DNA of 22,689 nt from a virus. The notes below the pieces were generated by a model that ran no database searches, was not told the DNA's origin, and saw only the letters and a list, made by a program, of their open reading frames with translations. Made by a program: the position numbers and the translations under genes. This document shows positions 16,019-22,075 of the stretch, in pieces (positions within the stretch are counted from its first letter, which is position 1; every line of letters begins with the position of its first letter). Location: IMG/VR virus record IMGVR_UViG_3300021085_000239, positions 1 to 22,689 of that record. One strand, written 5' to 3'.

Positions 16019-17323
16019 CTAGAAGGATACCTGTGCGGTTTGGAATGAATATAGTCCGTAGCGAAGACCGTCTGCCATGTGAGATGCCATGTTGTGCTTC
16101 GGTTTTTCCTTCATTAGATTTGGGTTGGGATCCCATTGATACGCATCGAGGCAAGCAAGGGACTGTTTGCATTCTTGATCGACAAAGAGTTTGTCGTTTT
16201 CGATAATGCCTGACACATGTCCAATTCCGTCAAGTACAGACTTCTTCGCGTTGATGGTGGAAATATCGTAGTTTTGCGCGAGATCGAACCGTGTTTGTTG
16301 AGCAGCTGAATCAATATAAATGAAATCAATATCCCAGCGATCAATGAGTTTCTGGATCTCGGTAGCGTGTTGCTCAGTCGTTCTCTCACTGTTAAAATAC
16401 TCATCTACTAAATAATACTTATCTGCATCCCAGTCGTACGCGAGTACACATAGTGCTGTGGGATCTTTGTAACCAACGTCCAACCCCGCAAAGACGTCCA
16501 TTTTACTAGTATCCAGCTGAGACAAGTCTTTGACTTGAGTCTCAAAGTTAAATTTCCATATCTGTCCTTCATAGGTATTGAAGTCAGCTTCGTATTCCTG
16601 TTTAAATTCTGCTTCTGACATAGACTTACGTGCTTCCGAAATATCCATCTCGCTCATACGTGGATTATCTCGATAGGTTGCTCGTATACTACACCATTCT
16701 GGAAAGTCTTCTGAGAATCCTCTGTAGAAGAACTCAGAGAACCAGTTGTTTCTGCCTCGAGGTGTTGAGATAAAAATTGCTTTCGAGTTATCTTTATCTA
16801 GTGTAGGTCGAAGGGCTACGTTGAAAGCATCCTTGCCGTCAGCAAGTGCGGCTTCGTCAAATATGATTAGATCGTAAGAACGGCCTACACAAGAGTCAAC
16901 CTGATTAACAGAACCCATTCTAACGGTAGACCCGTTAGAGAGTTCGATTACTTTATCTTTTGCGTTATCTTTTGTAACTTCTAGATCAAAGTGTTTAATT
17001 AGATTCCTCTGTAAATCAAAAGAAATCTGAGACAAAGAATAGTTGGGAGACATTATTAGAATATTAGAGCCAGGAACTAAGGACACGAGCTGTCCAATTA
17101 GATTGGCAATATAGGTCTTGCCTTGCCGACGGGAGACTGCGGCAGAGACAAACCGGTATTTTGGGTTGTTAATCGCATTGATAATTGCTATCTGCGAAGG
17201 TAACGGAGTGACGTTCAATAGCTCCAAGTATGAAGCTATAGGAAGTTTTATGAACTTTGTCTCAGATTGTAACTCTACAATTTCGTCAGAGATAATATCT
17301 CTGCGGCTTACTTCTACTGCCAT
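16019..17323 (-). CDS. terL: Terminase large subunit (434 aa)
   Basis: ATPase: Walker A at residues 64-71 (SRRQGKTY), Walker B LIIFDE at 152-157 with the catalytic Glu, and the coupling motif STPRG at 186-190. Nuclease: D282 in GLDVGYKDPTA, D338 in FIYIDSA and D418 in MADGLRYGLY, the three acidic metal ligands of the RNase H-like fold. The protein translocates DNA into the prohead and cuts it. Length is typical. The first ATG follows the stop of a 48-residue gene by one base. Unusually, the small-subunit candidate lies 3 kb upstream with about nine genes between. Confidence 0.95.
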   Translation of the reverse strand: MAVEVSRRDIISDEIVELQSETKFIKLPIASYLELLNVTPLPSQIAIINAINNPKYRFVSAAVSRRQGKTYIANLIGQLVSLVPGSNILIMSPNYSLSQISFDLQRNLIKHFDLEVTKDNAKDKVIELSNGSTVRMGSVNQVDSCVGRSYDLIIFDEAALADGKDAFNVALRPTLDKDNSKAIFISTPRGRNNWFSEFFYRGFSEDFPEWCSIRATYRDNPRMSEMDISEARKSMSEAEFKQEYEADFNTYEGQIWKFNFETQVKDLSQLDTSKMDVFAGLDVGYKDPTALCVLAYDWDADKYYLVDEYFNSERTTEQHATEIQKLIDRWDIDFIYIDSAAQQTRFDLAQNYDISTINAKKSVLDGIGHVSGIIENDKLFVDQECKQSLACLDAYQWDPNPNLMKEKPKHNMASHMADGLRYGLYSFQTAQVSF

Positions 17324-17324
17324 A

Positions 17325-17471
17325 TTAATCTTCTTTCTTTATAATTTGCCACATTCCCCAAGCGAAACCCGCCCAGGCTAATAGGTGTGCTATGCCACCG
17401 AATAAAATAACTGCACCACAGACGCCCATAAGAATTAGTGCGTCTTTTTTCTTTTTTAGCTTATCCAACAT
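17325..17471 (-). CDS. Small membrane protein (48 aa)
   Basis: A short gene filling the gap between the DUF1353 gene and TerL: it overlaps the DUF1353 stop by 11 bases and ends one base before the TerL ATG. The sequence begins MLDKLKKKKDALILMGVC, then a hydrophobic stretch from about residue 11 to 44 with Gly, Ala and Trp (AHLLAWAGFAWGMW), ending KKED. One long or two short membrane helices with positive N-terminal side are expected. Function unknown; the context of other membrane proteins allows a lysis or holin-related role. Confidence 0.7.
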   Translation of the reverse strand: MLDKLKKKKDALILMGVCGAVILFGGIAHLLAWAGFAWGMWQIIKKED

Positions 17472-18039
17472 GAGTGCCTCTCTTTTTATGTCCGTTCCAA
17501 GCTACAAATCCTGCAAGACGCAGTGACCAGTATGCTAGGTAGTTAAGAACTCGAAAACCGTTTACTTCGATACAGATGTCTCGAAAGATTCCATCCATAA
17601 ACTTCTGATCATGATAACCAATATCAGTTCCGTCTCTCTTCATAAGAGTTGCGTACTTGTATCCATAATCATGTACTAGGCCACCCATTAGAAGTACTCC
17701 TACTGGTGATAAGAAAGTTGCGAGAAACTTAGGAACAGATGCTCCATCAAACTCAAAACCTGCAGGTATCTTGTAGTCTTCACCATTCAGGCTGTAGTTA
17801 AAATCTTGTTCGATTCTCCACTTACGTGTACCCATCAACCACATTAAGATTCCTTTCCAAAAACCTTTATCTTTTGTTTTAATTGGTAAAGGCGACATAA
17901 CGGGCATAAACTTATATTTAAAGTTTACCAGTTTTTCTTCTTTTTTATCTATCTTGTTTACTACAAAACCTATGAGTACTAGTACGGACAATACTGTCCA
18001 TTGCCAAAAAGTCATTGCTAAATCAAGTAACATTTCCAT
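17461..18039 (-). CDS. DUF1353-family protein with N-terminal membrane anchor (192 aa)
   Basis: The family signature is clear: GFEFDGASVPKF (94-105), then LMGGLVHDYGYKYA (117-130) and DQKFMDGIFRDICIEVNG (144-161). Many phage and prophage members exist; their activity is not established, and the conserved His/Asp are compatible with an enzyme or metal site. A hydrophobic helix at about residues 11-28 anchors the N-terminus, so the domain should be on one face of the inner membrane. It starts on the stop of the EF-hand holin-like gene (TAATG) and sits among membrane and lysis-like genes. Some DUF1353 genes lie beside endolysins, but I cannot assign lysis. Confidence 0.8.
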   Translation of the reverse strand: MEMLLDLAMTFWQWTVLSVLVLIGFVVNKIDKKEEKLVNFKYKFMPVMSPLPIKTKDKGFWKGILMWLMGTRKWRIEQDFNYSLNGEDYKIPAGFEFDGASVPKFLATFLSPVGVLLMGGLVHDYGYKYATLMKRDGTDIGYHDQKFMDGIFRDICIEVNGFRVLNYLAYWSLRLAGFVAWNGHKKRGTHVG

Positions 18040-18356
18040 TATTTCTTCCCTGCGTATGCGTTGGCTCCAAAGAATGCTGAAACCAGGGCTGCGATAGCTA
18101 CAAAGTAAGTGGGAGCAATATCACCGATTATTTTAGCGGCGCTATCTAACCCGAATAATGATGTGCAGAATATGCCGAAAGGATAAAACAACATTCCCCA
18201 AAGAGAGAACCAAGTCATCTTTCGCATTGCATCACGCTGTGCATCTTGATCTTCTAGTTCTTTCCTACGAAACTCAAGGTACATTTCTTGTTCGACGGCA
18301 GAAACTTCTCCGTCACCATTTGTGTCTGCGGGATGAAAATTCTTGTCGTCTACCAT
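18039..18356 (-). CDS. Holin-like membrane protein with N-terminal EF-hand loop (105 aa)
   Basis: Residues 11-22 read DTNGDGEVSAVE, a complete EF-hand calcium loop (D1, N3, D5, G6, V8, E12). A charged helix follows (EFRRKELEDQDAQRDAMRK), then two membrane helices at about 48-67 (WFSLWGMLFYPFGIFCTSLF) and 82-101 (PTYFVAIAALVSAFFGANAY). Size and topology fit a holin or small channel. I recall similar proteins in marine phages. It overlaps the preceding basic-protein gene by 7 bases. A single EF loop suggests calcium-dependent binding or dimer formation, not shown. Confidence 0.75.
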   Translation of the reverse strand: MVDDKNFHPADTNGDGEVSAVEQEMYLEFRRKELEDQDAQRDAMRKMTWFSLWGMLFYPFGIFCTSLFGLDSAAKIIGDIAPTYFVAIAALVSAFFGANAYAGKK

Positions 18357-18658
18357 TTTACTTTATTCGCCCAATATGCTGCTGACATTTTGCCTTTAGC
18401 TATATTCTTGGCGTGTCGTGCTTTGAAAGACGCCCTCTTTTTCTTCATTCGAGTAGATTCTCCAGCCTTCGGCTTCCCTGCCGTTTTAGCTCCCTGCTGG
18501 CCGAAACGAATTGTTTTCACTTTAGTGCCAACTTTAGCTACAACGATATGAGACTTCTTAGCATGGCCTGGAGTACGTTTGGGTTTATTATAACCACTAA
18601 CGCCTGCCCGTTTTAACCTTGAGTCTTTTTTCTTCCTCGCTTTTCGCTTCGCTGGCAT
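18350..18658 (-). CDS. Lys/Arg-rich basic protein (102 aa)
   Basis: I chose the ATG at 18658 (MPAKRKARKKK), which follows GGAG and the lipoprotein stop; a longer frame from 18697 would overlap the lipoprotein without a ribosome site. Motifs: VSGYNKPKRTPGHAKKSHIVVAKVG, TIRFGQQG, and a C-terminal SFKARHAKNIAKGKMSAAYW ending NKVKW. Closely similar sequences (FNKPKRTP, KSYYARH) recur in marine phages as I remember, usually without function. The charge is extremely positive, so nucleic acid binding is likely but unproven. Confidence 0.8.
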   Translation of the reverse strand: MPAKRKARKKKDSRLKRAGVSGYNKPKRTPGHAKKSHIVVAKVGTKVKTIRFGQQGAKTAGKPKAGESTRMKKKRASFKARHAKNIAKGKMSAAYWANKVKW

Positions 18659-18662
18659 AAGT

Positions 18663-18854
18663 TTACTCCTTGTCTTGCTTGCCGGAATCGACGACACCTT
18701 TGACGTCTTGTCCGACTGCTACTGTAATATCTGCTACTGTGTTGCCTACTCCGCCTAGAGTATTGTTTACCATTGCCTGCGTGCCGTCAATGGCTGCATT
18801 CATGGTTCCACAAGCTCCTAGTAGTAGTGCAGATACTATAACTAAATACTTCAT
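18663..18854 (-). CDS. Small phage lipoprotein (63 aa)
   Basis: The start chosen is the ATG at 18854 (GGAGA eight bases upstream). The sequence MKYLVIVSALLLGACGTMNA carries a clean lipobox LLGAC, so Cys15 should be lipidated by the host. The 48-residue mature part is Gly/Val/Thr-rich with hydrophobic repeats (TLGGVGNTVADITVAVGQD). A frame extending to a GTG at 18932 adds 26 residues ahead of the signal peptide and is rejected. It might be an outer-membrane spanin subunit, but there is no adjacent i-spanin-like gene and no Pro-rich linker. A surface or exclusion role is also possible. Confidence 0.8.
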   Translation of the reverse strand: MKYLVIVSALLLGACGTMNAAIDGTQAMVNNTLGGVGNTVADITVAVGQDVKGVVDSGKQDKE

Positions 18855-18940
18855 TTGTTTCTCCGTATTGTCCTGCCCTTGGTCAAAAATGTGTCCGATA
18901 TACCGGGGAAGGGCCTTGCTGATAAGTGCCACTTGACACT

Positions 18941-19228
18941 TTATTTTCTTTTTCGCTTCATAGTAGCTTTACGCTTCTTTTTCACGAAAGTTTTAACCAT
19001 AGTGGGTTTACCACCAGGGTTACCTGCTTTTCGTTTTCTTCGAATAGCAGACTTCTTCTGTGCTGCGGTCATACGTGCTGCTTTTGAGGCTGGTACACAT
19101 TTAGGGTACTTACCTTTCTTTGCTTTGCTTCGTCCGCATTTTTCATACCCACCGCCCTTTTTAGGACGGGAGATATCTACCCACTTTTCTTTAAACCATT
19201 TTGTAAGTCCACCACGAGGCTTTGCCAT
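18941..19228 (-). CDS. Lys/Arg-rich basic protein, DUF6321-like (95 aa)
   Basis: The opening MAKPRGGLTKWFKEKWVDI, then PKKGGGYEKCGRSKAKKGKY, PKCVPASKAARMTAAQKKSA and GNPGGKPTMVKTF matches a short family I associate with DUF6321 in marine phages (R-x-G-L-x-x-W-F-x-E-x-W-V-D-I; K-Y-P-x-C). Cys37 and Cys58 could bind metal. The C-terminus is a long K/R run. It begins on the stop of the preceding basic gene (TAATG). The function of the family is not known to me. Confidence 0.75.
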   Translation of the reverse strand: MAKPRGGLTKWFKEKWVDISRPKKGGGYEKCGRSKAKKGKYPKCVPASKAARMTAAQKKSAIRRKRKAGNPGGKPTMVKTFVKKKRKATMKRKRK

Positions 19229-19416
19229 TACTTTTTCCCCATGCGGTACTTACCGCCTCGCTTCTTATATTCCTTCACTAAGAAAGCATTTGCGTAAGCT
19301 GAAGGATATACCTTAAACTTTCTCTTTACTTGGGCCTTTACTGCTGCGTATAGGCGCTTGTTTGTCGGTACTGGCTTCTTTTTCGCTGACTTCTTTCTCT
19401 TCCTTTTCACCGCCAT
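19228..19416 (-). CDS. Basic protein, DUF5872-like (62 aa)
   Basis: After a K/R-rich N-terminus the core VPTNKRLYAAVKAQVKRKF and YPSAYANAFLVKEYKKRGG is a compact signature (LYaxVK...YPSAYANxxLVxxYKxRGG) shared with DUF5872-type proteins common in phages and some cellular genomes. Residues 1-35 are encoded in a region that overlaps the upstream 75-residue gene in a different frame by 104 bases. Charge strongly positive. Possibly DNA or RNA binding. Confidence 0.8.
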   Translation of the reverse strand: MAVKRKRKKSAKKKPVPTNKRLYAAVKAQVKRKFKVYPSAYANAFLVKEYKKRGGKYRMGKK

Positions 19417-19540
19417 GAAATATCTCGTCTAGGGCTTCTACCCAGCCTGAGGCATCCTTTGCCTCTTTCTCTGTAGCAAACTTGTGTAGGTGTCCTTCTT
19501 CATCTCGCCAACACCATCGACCTTTTTTCTCAAAAATCAT
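19313..19540 (-). CDS. Small acidic-tailed protein overlapping the next gene (75 aa)
   Basis: Residues 1-30 (MIFEKKGRWCWRDEEGHLHK then FATEKEAKDA) look like a real domain: W-x-W-x-D-x-x-x-H with a Lys/Glu helix. The tail is Glu/Lys/Ser-rich. The ATG lies one base after the stop of the 25-residue gene and has GAGAGG upstream. The last 104 bases are shared with the DUF5872-like gene in another frame, so the C-terminal half may be selected less strongly than the N-terminal half. Function unknown. Confidence 0.65.
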   Translation of the reverse strand: MIFEKKGRWCWRDEEGHLHKFATEKEAKDASGWVEALDEIFHGGEKEEKEVSEKEASTDKQAPIRSSKGPSKEKV

Positions 19541-19541
19541 T

Positions 19542-19619
19542 TTATTTGCCTCTCTTCTTAGGCTTCTTCTTTTTGGGACGGCCTACCTGTGATCCGTAAG
19601 TTCCTTTACCTTTTGGCAT
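19542..19619 (-). CDS. 25-residue Lys/Arg/Gly-rich mini-protein
   Basis: The frame reads MPKGKGTYGSQVGRPKKKKP followed by KKRGK and a stop; 11 of 25 residues are Lys or Arg and none is acidic. It has AGGAGA seven bases before the ATG, sits exactly in the gap between two genes, and I recall near-identical MPKGKGTYGSQVGRP peptides in other marine phage genomes, which argues for a true gene despite its size. Automated callers would miss it. Confidence 0.7.
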   Translation of the reverse strand: MPKGKGTYGSQVGRPKKKKPKKRGK

Positions 19620-19629
19620 AGTCTTTCTC

Positions 19630-20058
19630 CTATGAGGCTAATACTACGATTAACCATACTAGAGCGGGTATTAAAACTCCTATACCGGCTACTATTTTTA
19701 TCCATAGTACGATGAATTCCATTTGTTTCGCTTTACGATGCTTTTCTTCTCGAAGAGCCTTTTCTCGTGCTCTCTTTGCATCTGCTTGAAACTGTAGCCA
19801 CGCATCCCAGATTCCGGGGTCGCCTGCATAAATCATATGCTCTCGTAGCCACTCTTCTTGCTTTCTAAGTTTCTGTAACTCCATGAAAGCTGCAAGTTCG
19901 TCTTTATTGCCATGAGCGTTAGATTTCTTTGCTACAGCAGACTTGCTATCAAAATACTTTACAGCCTCGTCTCCAACTTCAAAAAGATCTTTTCCGTTGC
20001 TGAGGGCTGTTTTGATGACCGAAAAGGCAGCATTTGCTGCGGCTATTTCGGCTAACAT
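19630..20058 (-). CDS. Membrane-anchored protein with conserved helical domain (142 aa)
   Basis: The N-terminal half begins MLAEIAAANAAFSVIKTALS and continues NGKDLFEVGDEAVKYFD, then a helix with LQKLRKQEEWLREHMIYAG and DPGIWDAWLQFQADAKRARE. I recall this pattern as a common conserved phage protein of unknown function. A basic charged helix leads to C-terminal hydrophobic residues 114-140. Thus a cytosolic domain tethered by a tail anchor is predicted. It begins on the stop of the XhlA-like gene (TAATG). Confidence 0.75.
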   Translation of the reverse strand: MLAEIAAANAAFSVIKTALSNGKDLFEVGDEAVKYFDSKSAVAKKSNAHGNKDELAAFMELQKLRKQEEWLREHMIYAGDPGIWDAWLQFQADAKRAREKALREEKHRKAKQMEFIVLWIKIVAGIGVLIPALVWLIVVLAS

Positions 20059-20264
20059 TATTGTGAGGTGAGAAGGGTAACCAACACACCCGCTAAGAAC
20101 AATATAACTGTTCCTCCCATTGTCATCATTCGGCTTTCAACACGGTTTAAGCTCGTTTCAAGATCCTCTAGTCTCTGGAAACAGGTCTTCCAACGCTCTT
20201 CGCACTGAACCTCGTGAGCATACATCTTCTTTTCGATTTCAGTTATTCTATCATTCTGTTCCAT
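20058..20264 (-). CDS. XhlA-like coiled-coil + tail-anchor protein (68 aa)
   Basis: Residues 1-45 are heptad-like (ITEIEKKMYAHEVQCEERW, FQRLEDLETSLNRVESRM), followed by one membrane helix at 47-66 (MGGTVILFLAGVLVTLLTSQ). This is the layout of the XhlA/haemolysin-type lysis accessory proteins, short coiled coil then C-terminal anchor. It overlaps the TerS-like gene end by 14 bases. A holin or antiholin role is an inference from topology. Confidence 0.65.
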   Translation of the reverse strand: MEQNDRITEIEKKMYAHEVQCEERWKTCFQRLEDLETSLNRVESRMMTMGGTVILFLAGVLVTLLTSQ

Positions 20265-20712
20265 TGAGTAGTTTTTCCATCAGCTTACCATAATTACCTT
20301 GACCGAAGGGTACGGACTCGTTAATCTGTACATTCGTTTGGTTTTTGATATTGCTGCCTTCTGCTTTGAGTAGATCAGCTTGAGCCTTGATCTCGTCCAT
20401 ACGCATTTTATGTGCCATTTGTAAGAGATCTGCAAGGTCTTTACTCGAGTAGACGCCAGATTCCTGGGCTTCTTCAAGTTTAGATGCAATCATCTCGTCT
20501 AGTAGGCTACCAATGTTGTTCTTGTTACGGTAGCCGAGGTCTAAGTATACAGTGTCGATATACTTTTTTACTTCTCGTTTATTCAGGACTTCTACTACCT
20601 GCTGTTCAGCAACTTGCAGATAGTCACATACGCCTCGGATATTCCCGAATTGTAAGTAAGAATTAGCTATCTCCAGTCCTTCTGGAGAAATTGTGGTTAT
20701 TTCCTTTGCCAT
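20251..20712 (-). CDS. Putative small terminase subunit (153 aa), leaderless start
   Basis: The N-terminal region has a helix-turn-helix-like pattern (PEGLEIANSYLQFGNIRGVC, DYLQVAEQQVVEVLNKREVKKYID) found in small terminase subunits, then an acidic helix KLEEAQESGVYSSKDLADLL and a helical stretch, ending YGKLMEKLLNGTE. The small subunit recognises phage DNA and regulates TerL. Support for the role comes from that pattern and from being in the packaging region; the distance to TerL (about 2.9 kb) is unusual. The ATG has no ribosome site and lies only 7 bases after a perfect -10 box. Confidence 0.65.
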   Translation of the reverse strand: MAKEITTISPEGLEIANSYLQFGNIRGVCDYLQVAEQQVVEVLNKREVKKYIDTVYLDLGYRNKNNIGSLLDEMIASKLEEAQESGVYSSKDLADLLQMAHKMRMDEIKAQADLLKAEGSNIKNQTNVQINESVPFGQGNYGKLMEKLLNGTE

Positions 20713-20719
20713 GTTACGA

Positions 20720-20748
20720 ATTATACTCAGTTGGGGCTAAATTGTCAA
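20720..20748 (-). promoter_or_regulatory. Consensus sigma70 promoter of the terminase/lysis-like operon
   Basis: TTGACA (20743-20748), 17-base spacer, TATAAT (20720-20725), both boxes perfect. Seven bases (TCGTAAC) separate the -10 from the ATG of the TerS-like gene, so the start falls at or next to that ATG. It is the only consensus promoter in the upstream half of the window and should transcribe TerS through TerL. Confidence 0.88.
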
Positions 20749-20765
20749 GAGATTTTTTTCTCAGG

Positions 20766-21224
20766 TTAGTCAGATAGCGGATTATCAAGTGCTCTCTGCA
20801 GTTTCTTCTCTAGTCGTTCTTCTAGATCTTCCATATCTTGCTCGGAATCTGCTTTCATTGCGTCTCGCTTAGCTTCAAAGCGTTCACTTGCTTTGTCGAT
20901 CATGTCCCGTACCTCATTTTCCATAGCACGTACTTTATCTTCTGCGCGGTCTGCTTGTTTCTCGATTGAAAGTATGTCATCTCTCAATCCAGTCTTAATA
21001 TCTCGTGTGTATTCGATGGCATCATCGAGCTTTTGCTCTATTTGAAGGTTTCTTGCTGCAATAGCATCTGTATCAATATTCTGTACGATTTCTTTCATGT
21101 CCATATAGTCTGCGTAAAACTCAAAGCCAGCCCATGCTGCACCACCAAGTGTGGAAAGTGCTGTGAGCACAACCATCATCTTGCCACCTTTGAATGTCAT
21201 TCCTCCAAACTCAAACTCTGCCAT
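20766..21224 (-). CDS. N-terminally membrane-anchored coiled-coil protein (152 aa)
   Basis: One hydrophobic segment at about residues 16-37 (MMVVLTALSTLGGAAWAGFEF) is followed by over 100 residues of charged coiled coil (LRDDILSIEKQADRAEDKVR, ERFEAKRDAMKADSEQDMED). The topology is that of an i-spanin or of a virion inner-membrane accessory protein, but no sequence motif decides this. The start overlaps the stop of the preceding secreted-protein gene (TAATG), so the membrane and secreted proteins are cotranslated. The stop is followed by GAGAAAAAAATCTC, a weak four-base stem. Confidence 0.7.
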   Translation of the reverse strand: MAEFEFGGMTFKGGKMMVVLTALSTLGGAAWAGFEFYADYMDMKEIVQNIDTDAIAARNLQIEQKLDDAIEYTRDIKTGLRDDILSIEKQADRAEDKVRAMENEVRDMIDKASERFEAKRDAMKADSEQDMEDLEERLEKKLQRALDNPLSD

Positions 21225-21697
21225 TAATCTTTTTCTCCCTCCGTTACTACAATATTGTTAGCTACGGGCGCTATAGGTACATCCTGAACAAACTGCAAGT
21301 TTCTTAAGTTCTGAACCTCTTGTTTTAACCTAAATACTTCCATTCTTTTCTTTTCGAGCTCTAACTGGTACAGACTATTACAATTGAGTCTTTCTTTTGG
21401 AGCTCCTATCGGTATAGTGATACGGGCATAAACACCTATATCATTTGTTTGTACACTTGATACTGGTTGAGTCATGTCATAGGGACTATCATATCCGCCA
21501 CTATCTAGAAAACCTACCACTCCTAGTTCTACATTTGTAGAAGAACCAATAGCGTTCTGACATTCTAGCTGTCCCGCTCTTATTCTGTCGGATGCGTAGC
21601 TTTGTGGTGACGAAGGTAAGTTCAGGTTAAGAGAACTTGAATCGCCCAAAGCCGATACGCATACGAATAACAGTAGTGCAAATATTAAAAATTTCAC
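21224..21697 (-). CDS. Secreted protein with beta domain and C-terminal coiled coil (157 aa, GTG start)
   Basis: The GTG at 21697 opens a signal peptide (MKFLIFALLLFVCVSALG, cleavage likely after the Gly or Ala). The mature part has NLNLPSSPQSYASDRIRAGQ, LECQNAIGSSTNVELGVVGF and DIGVYARITIPIGAPKERLN, then a helix LYQLELEKKRMEVFRLKQEV. I recall similar NLPSSP...CQNAIG...GVYARITIPIG proteins in marine phages but not a function. The two mature cysteines (46 and 106) could form a disulfide, as expected in the periplasm. The Val-Cys within the signal sequence does not make a good lipobox. Confidence 0.7.
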   Translation of the reverse strand: MKFLIFALLLFVCVSALGDSSSLNLNLPSSPQSYASDRIRAGQLECQNAIGSSTNVELGVVGFLDSGGYDSPYDMTQPVSSVQTNDIGVYARITIPIGAPKERLNCNSLYQLELEKKRMEVFRLKQEVQNLRNLQFVQDVPIAPVANNIVVTEGEKD

Positions 21698-21703
21698 GAT
21701 GTC

Positions 21704-22075
21704 TCACTTTAGTTTTGAACATATTCGAGAAGATACTATTGAAGGCTTAGTTACAGTCATTAATATCTTCGATTTAGAACAAATATACTTAGCGTTTTTG
21801 ATTCCTGTACCGCTAAGATATATTGTTATGTATTTTCTTTCTTTATAATTTATTGGGACTATCTTATTTTGAGTTGCAAACCGTACTGGATTCCACTTTT
21901 CATCAAATACGTTTATTCCATAGTAGTTTATTTCGGCTCTATCGTTAAAAAGAACCATGTCTGCTTTCATTATCCCTGGCATATGTGATATTTCTAGCTT
22001 GGGATAAGTAGGAGTAAACTGGTGGGCATTTGCATACCCACCGGTTAAGAGTAGAAGCAGTACTAGAAGTCTCAT
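21704..22075 (-). CDS. Secreted Ig-like / PapD-chaperone-like protein (123 aa)
   Basis: A signal peptide of 17 residues (MRLLVLLLLLTGGYANA) precedes HQFTPTYPKLEISHMPGIMK. The pattern of alternating strands (ADMVLFNDRAEINYYGINVF, WNPVRFATQNKI, RKYITIYLSGTG, KYICSKSK) resembles the N-terminal Ig-like domain of pilus chaperones, including the conserved-type VFD..W.P..FA segment. Full PapD chaperones have about 210-230 residues and two domains; this has only one. Two cysteines (99, 119) flank the end. Directly follows the pilin-like gene (TAATG). Tentative fold call, no homology search. Confidence 0.65.
   Translation of the reverse strand: MRLLVLLLLLTGGYANAHQFTPTYPKLEISHMPGIMKADMVLFNDRAEINYYGINVFDEKWNPVRFATQNKIVPINYKERKYITIYLSGTGIKNAKYICSKSKILMTVTKPSIVSSRICSKLK

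Noticed and set aside
16114-16404. 96-codon minus-strand ORF inside terminase
   Set aside because: Other frame of TerL that keeps all nuclease residues; no ribosome site.
18350-18697. 115-residue version of the basic protein
   Set aside because: Overlaps the lipoprotein and lacks a ribosome site; the ATG at 18658 has GGAG.
18663-18932. 89-residue version of the lipoprotein from a GTG
   Set aside because: It would put 26 extra residues before the signal peptide; the ATG at 18854 has a ribosome site and gives a proper lipobox position.
18855-18940. 86-base gap before the lipoprotein, checked for a promoter
   Set aside because: TTGACC and GTATATC are present but not at a usable spacing; plus-strand TTGACA at 18933-18938 has no gene to serve.
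20280-20489. 69-codon minus-strand ORF within the TerS-like gene
   Set aside because: Alternative frame of a supported gene, basic by composition, no ribosome site.
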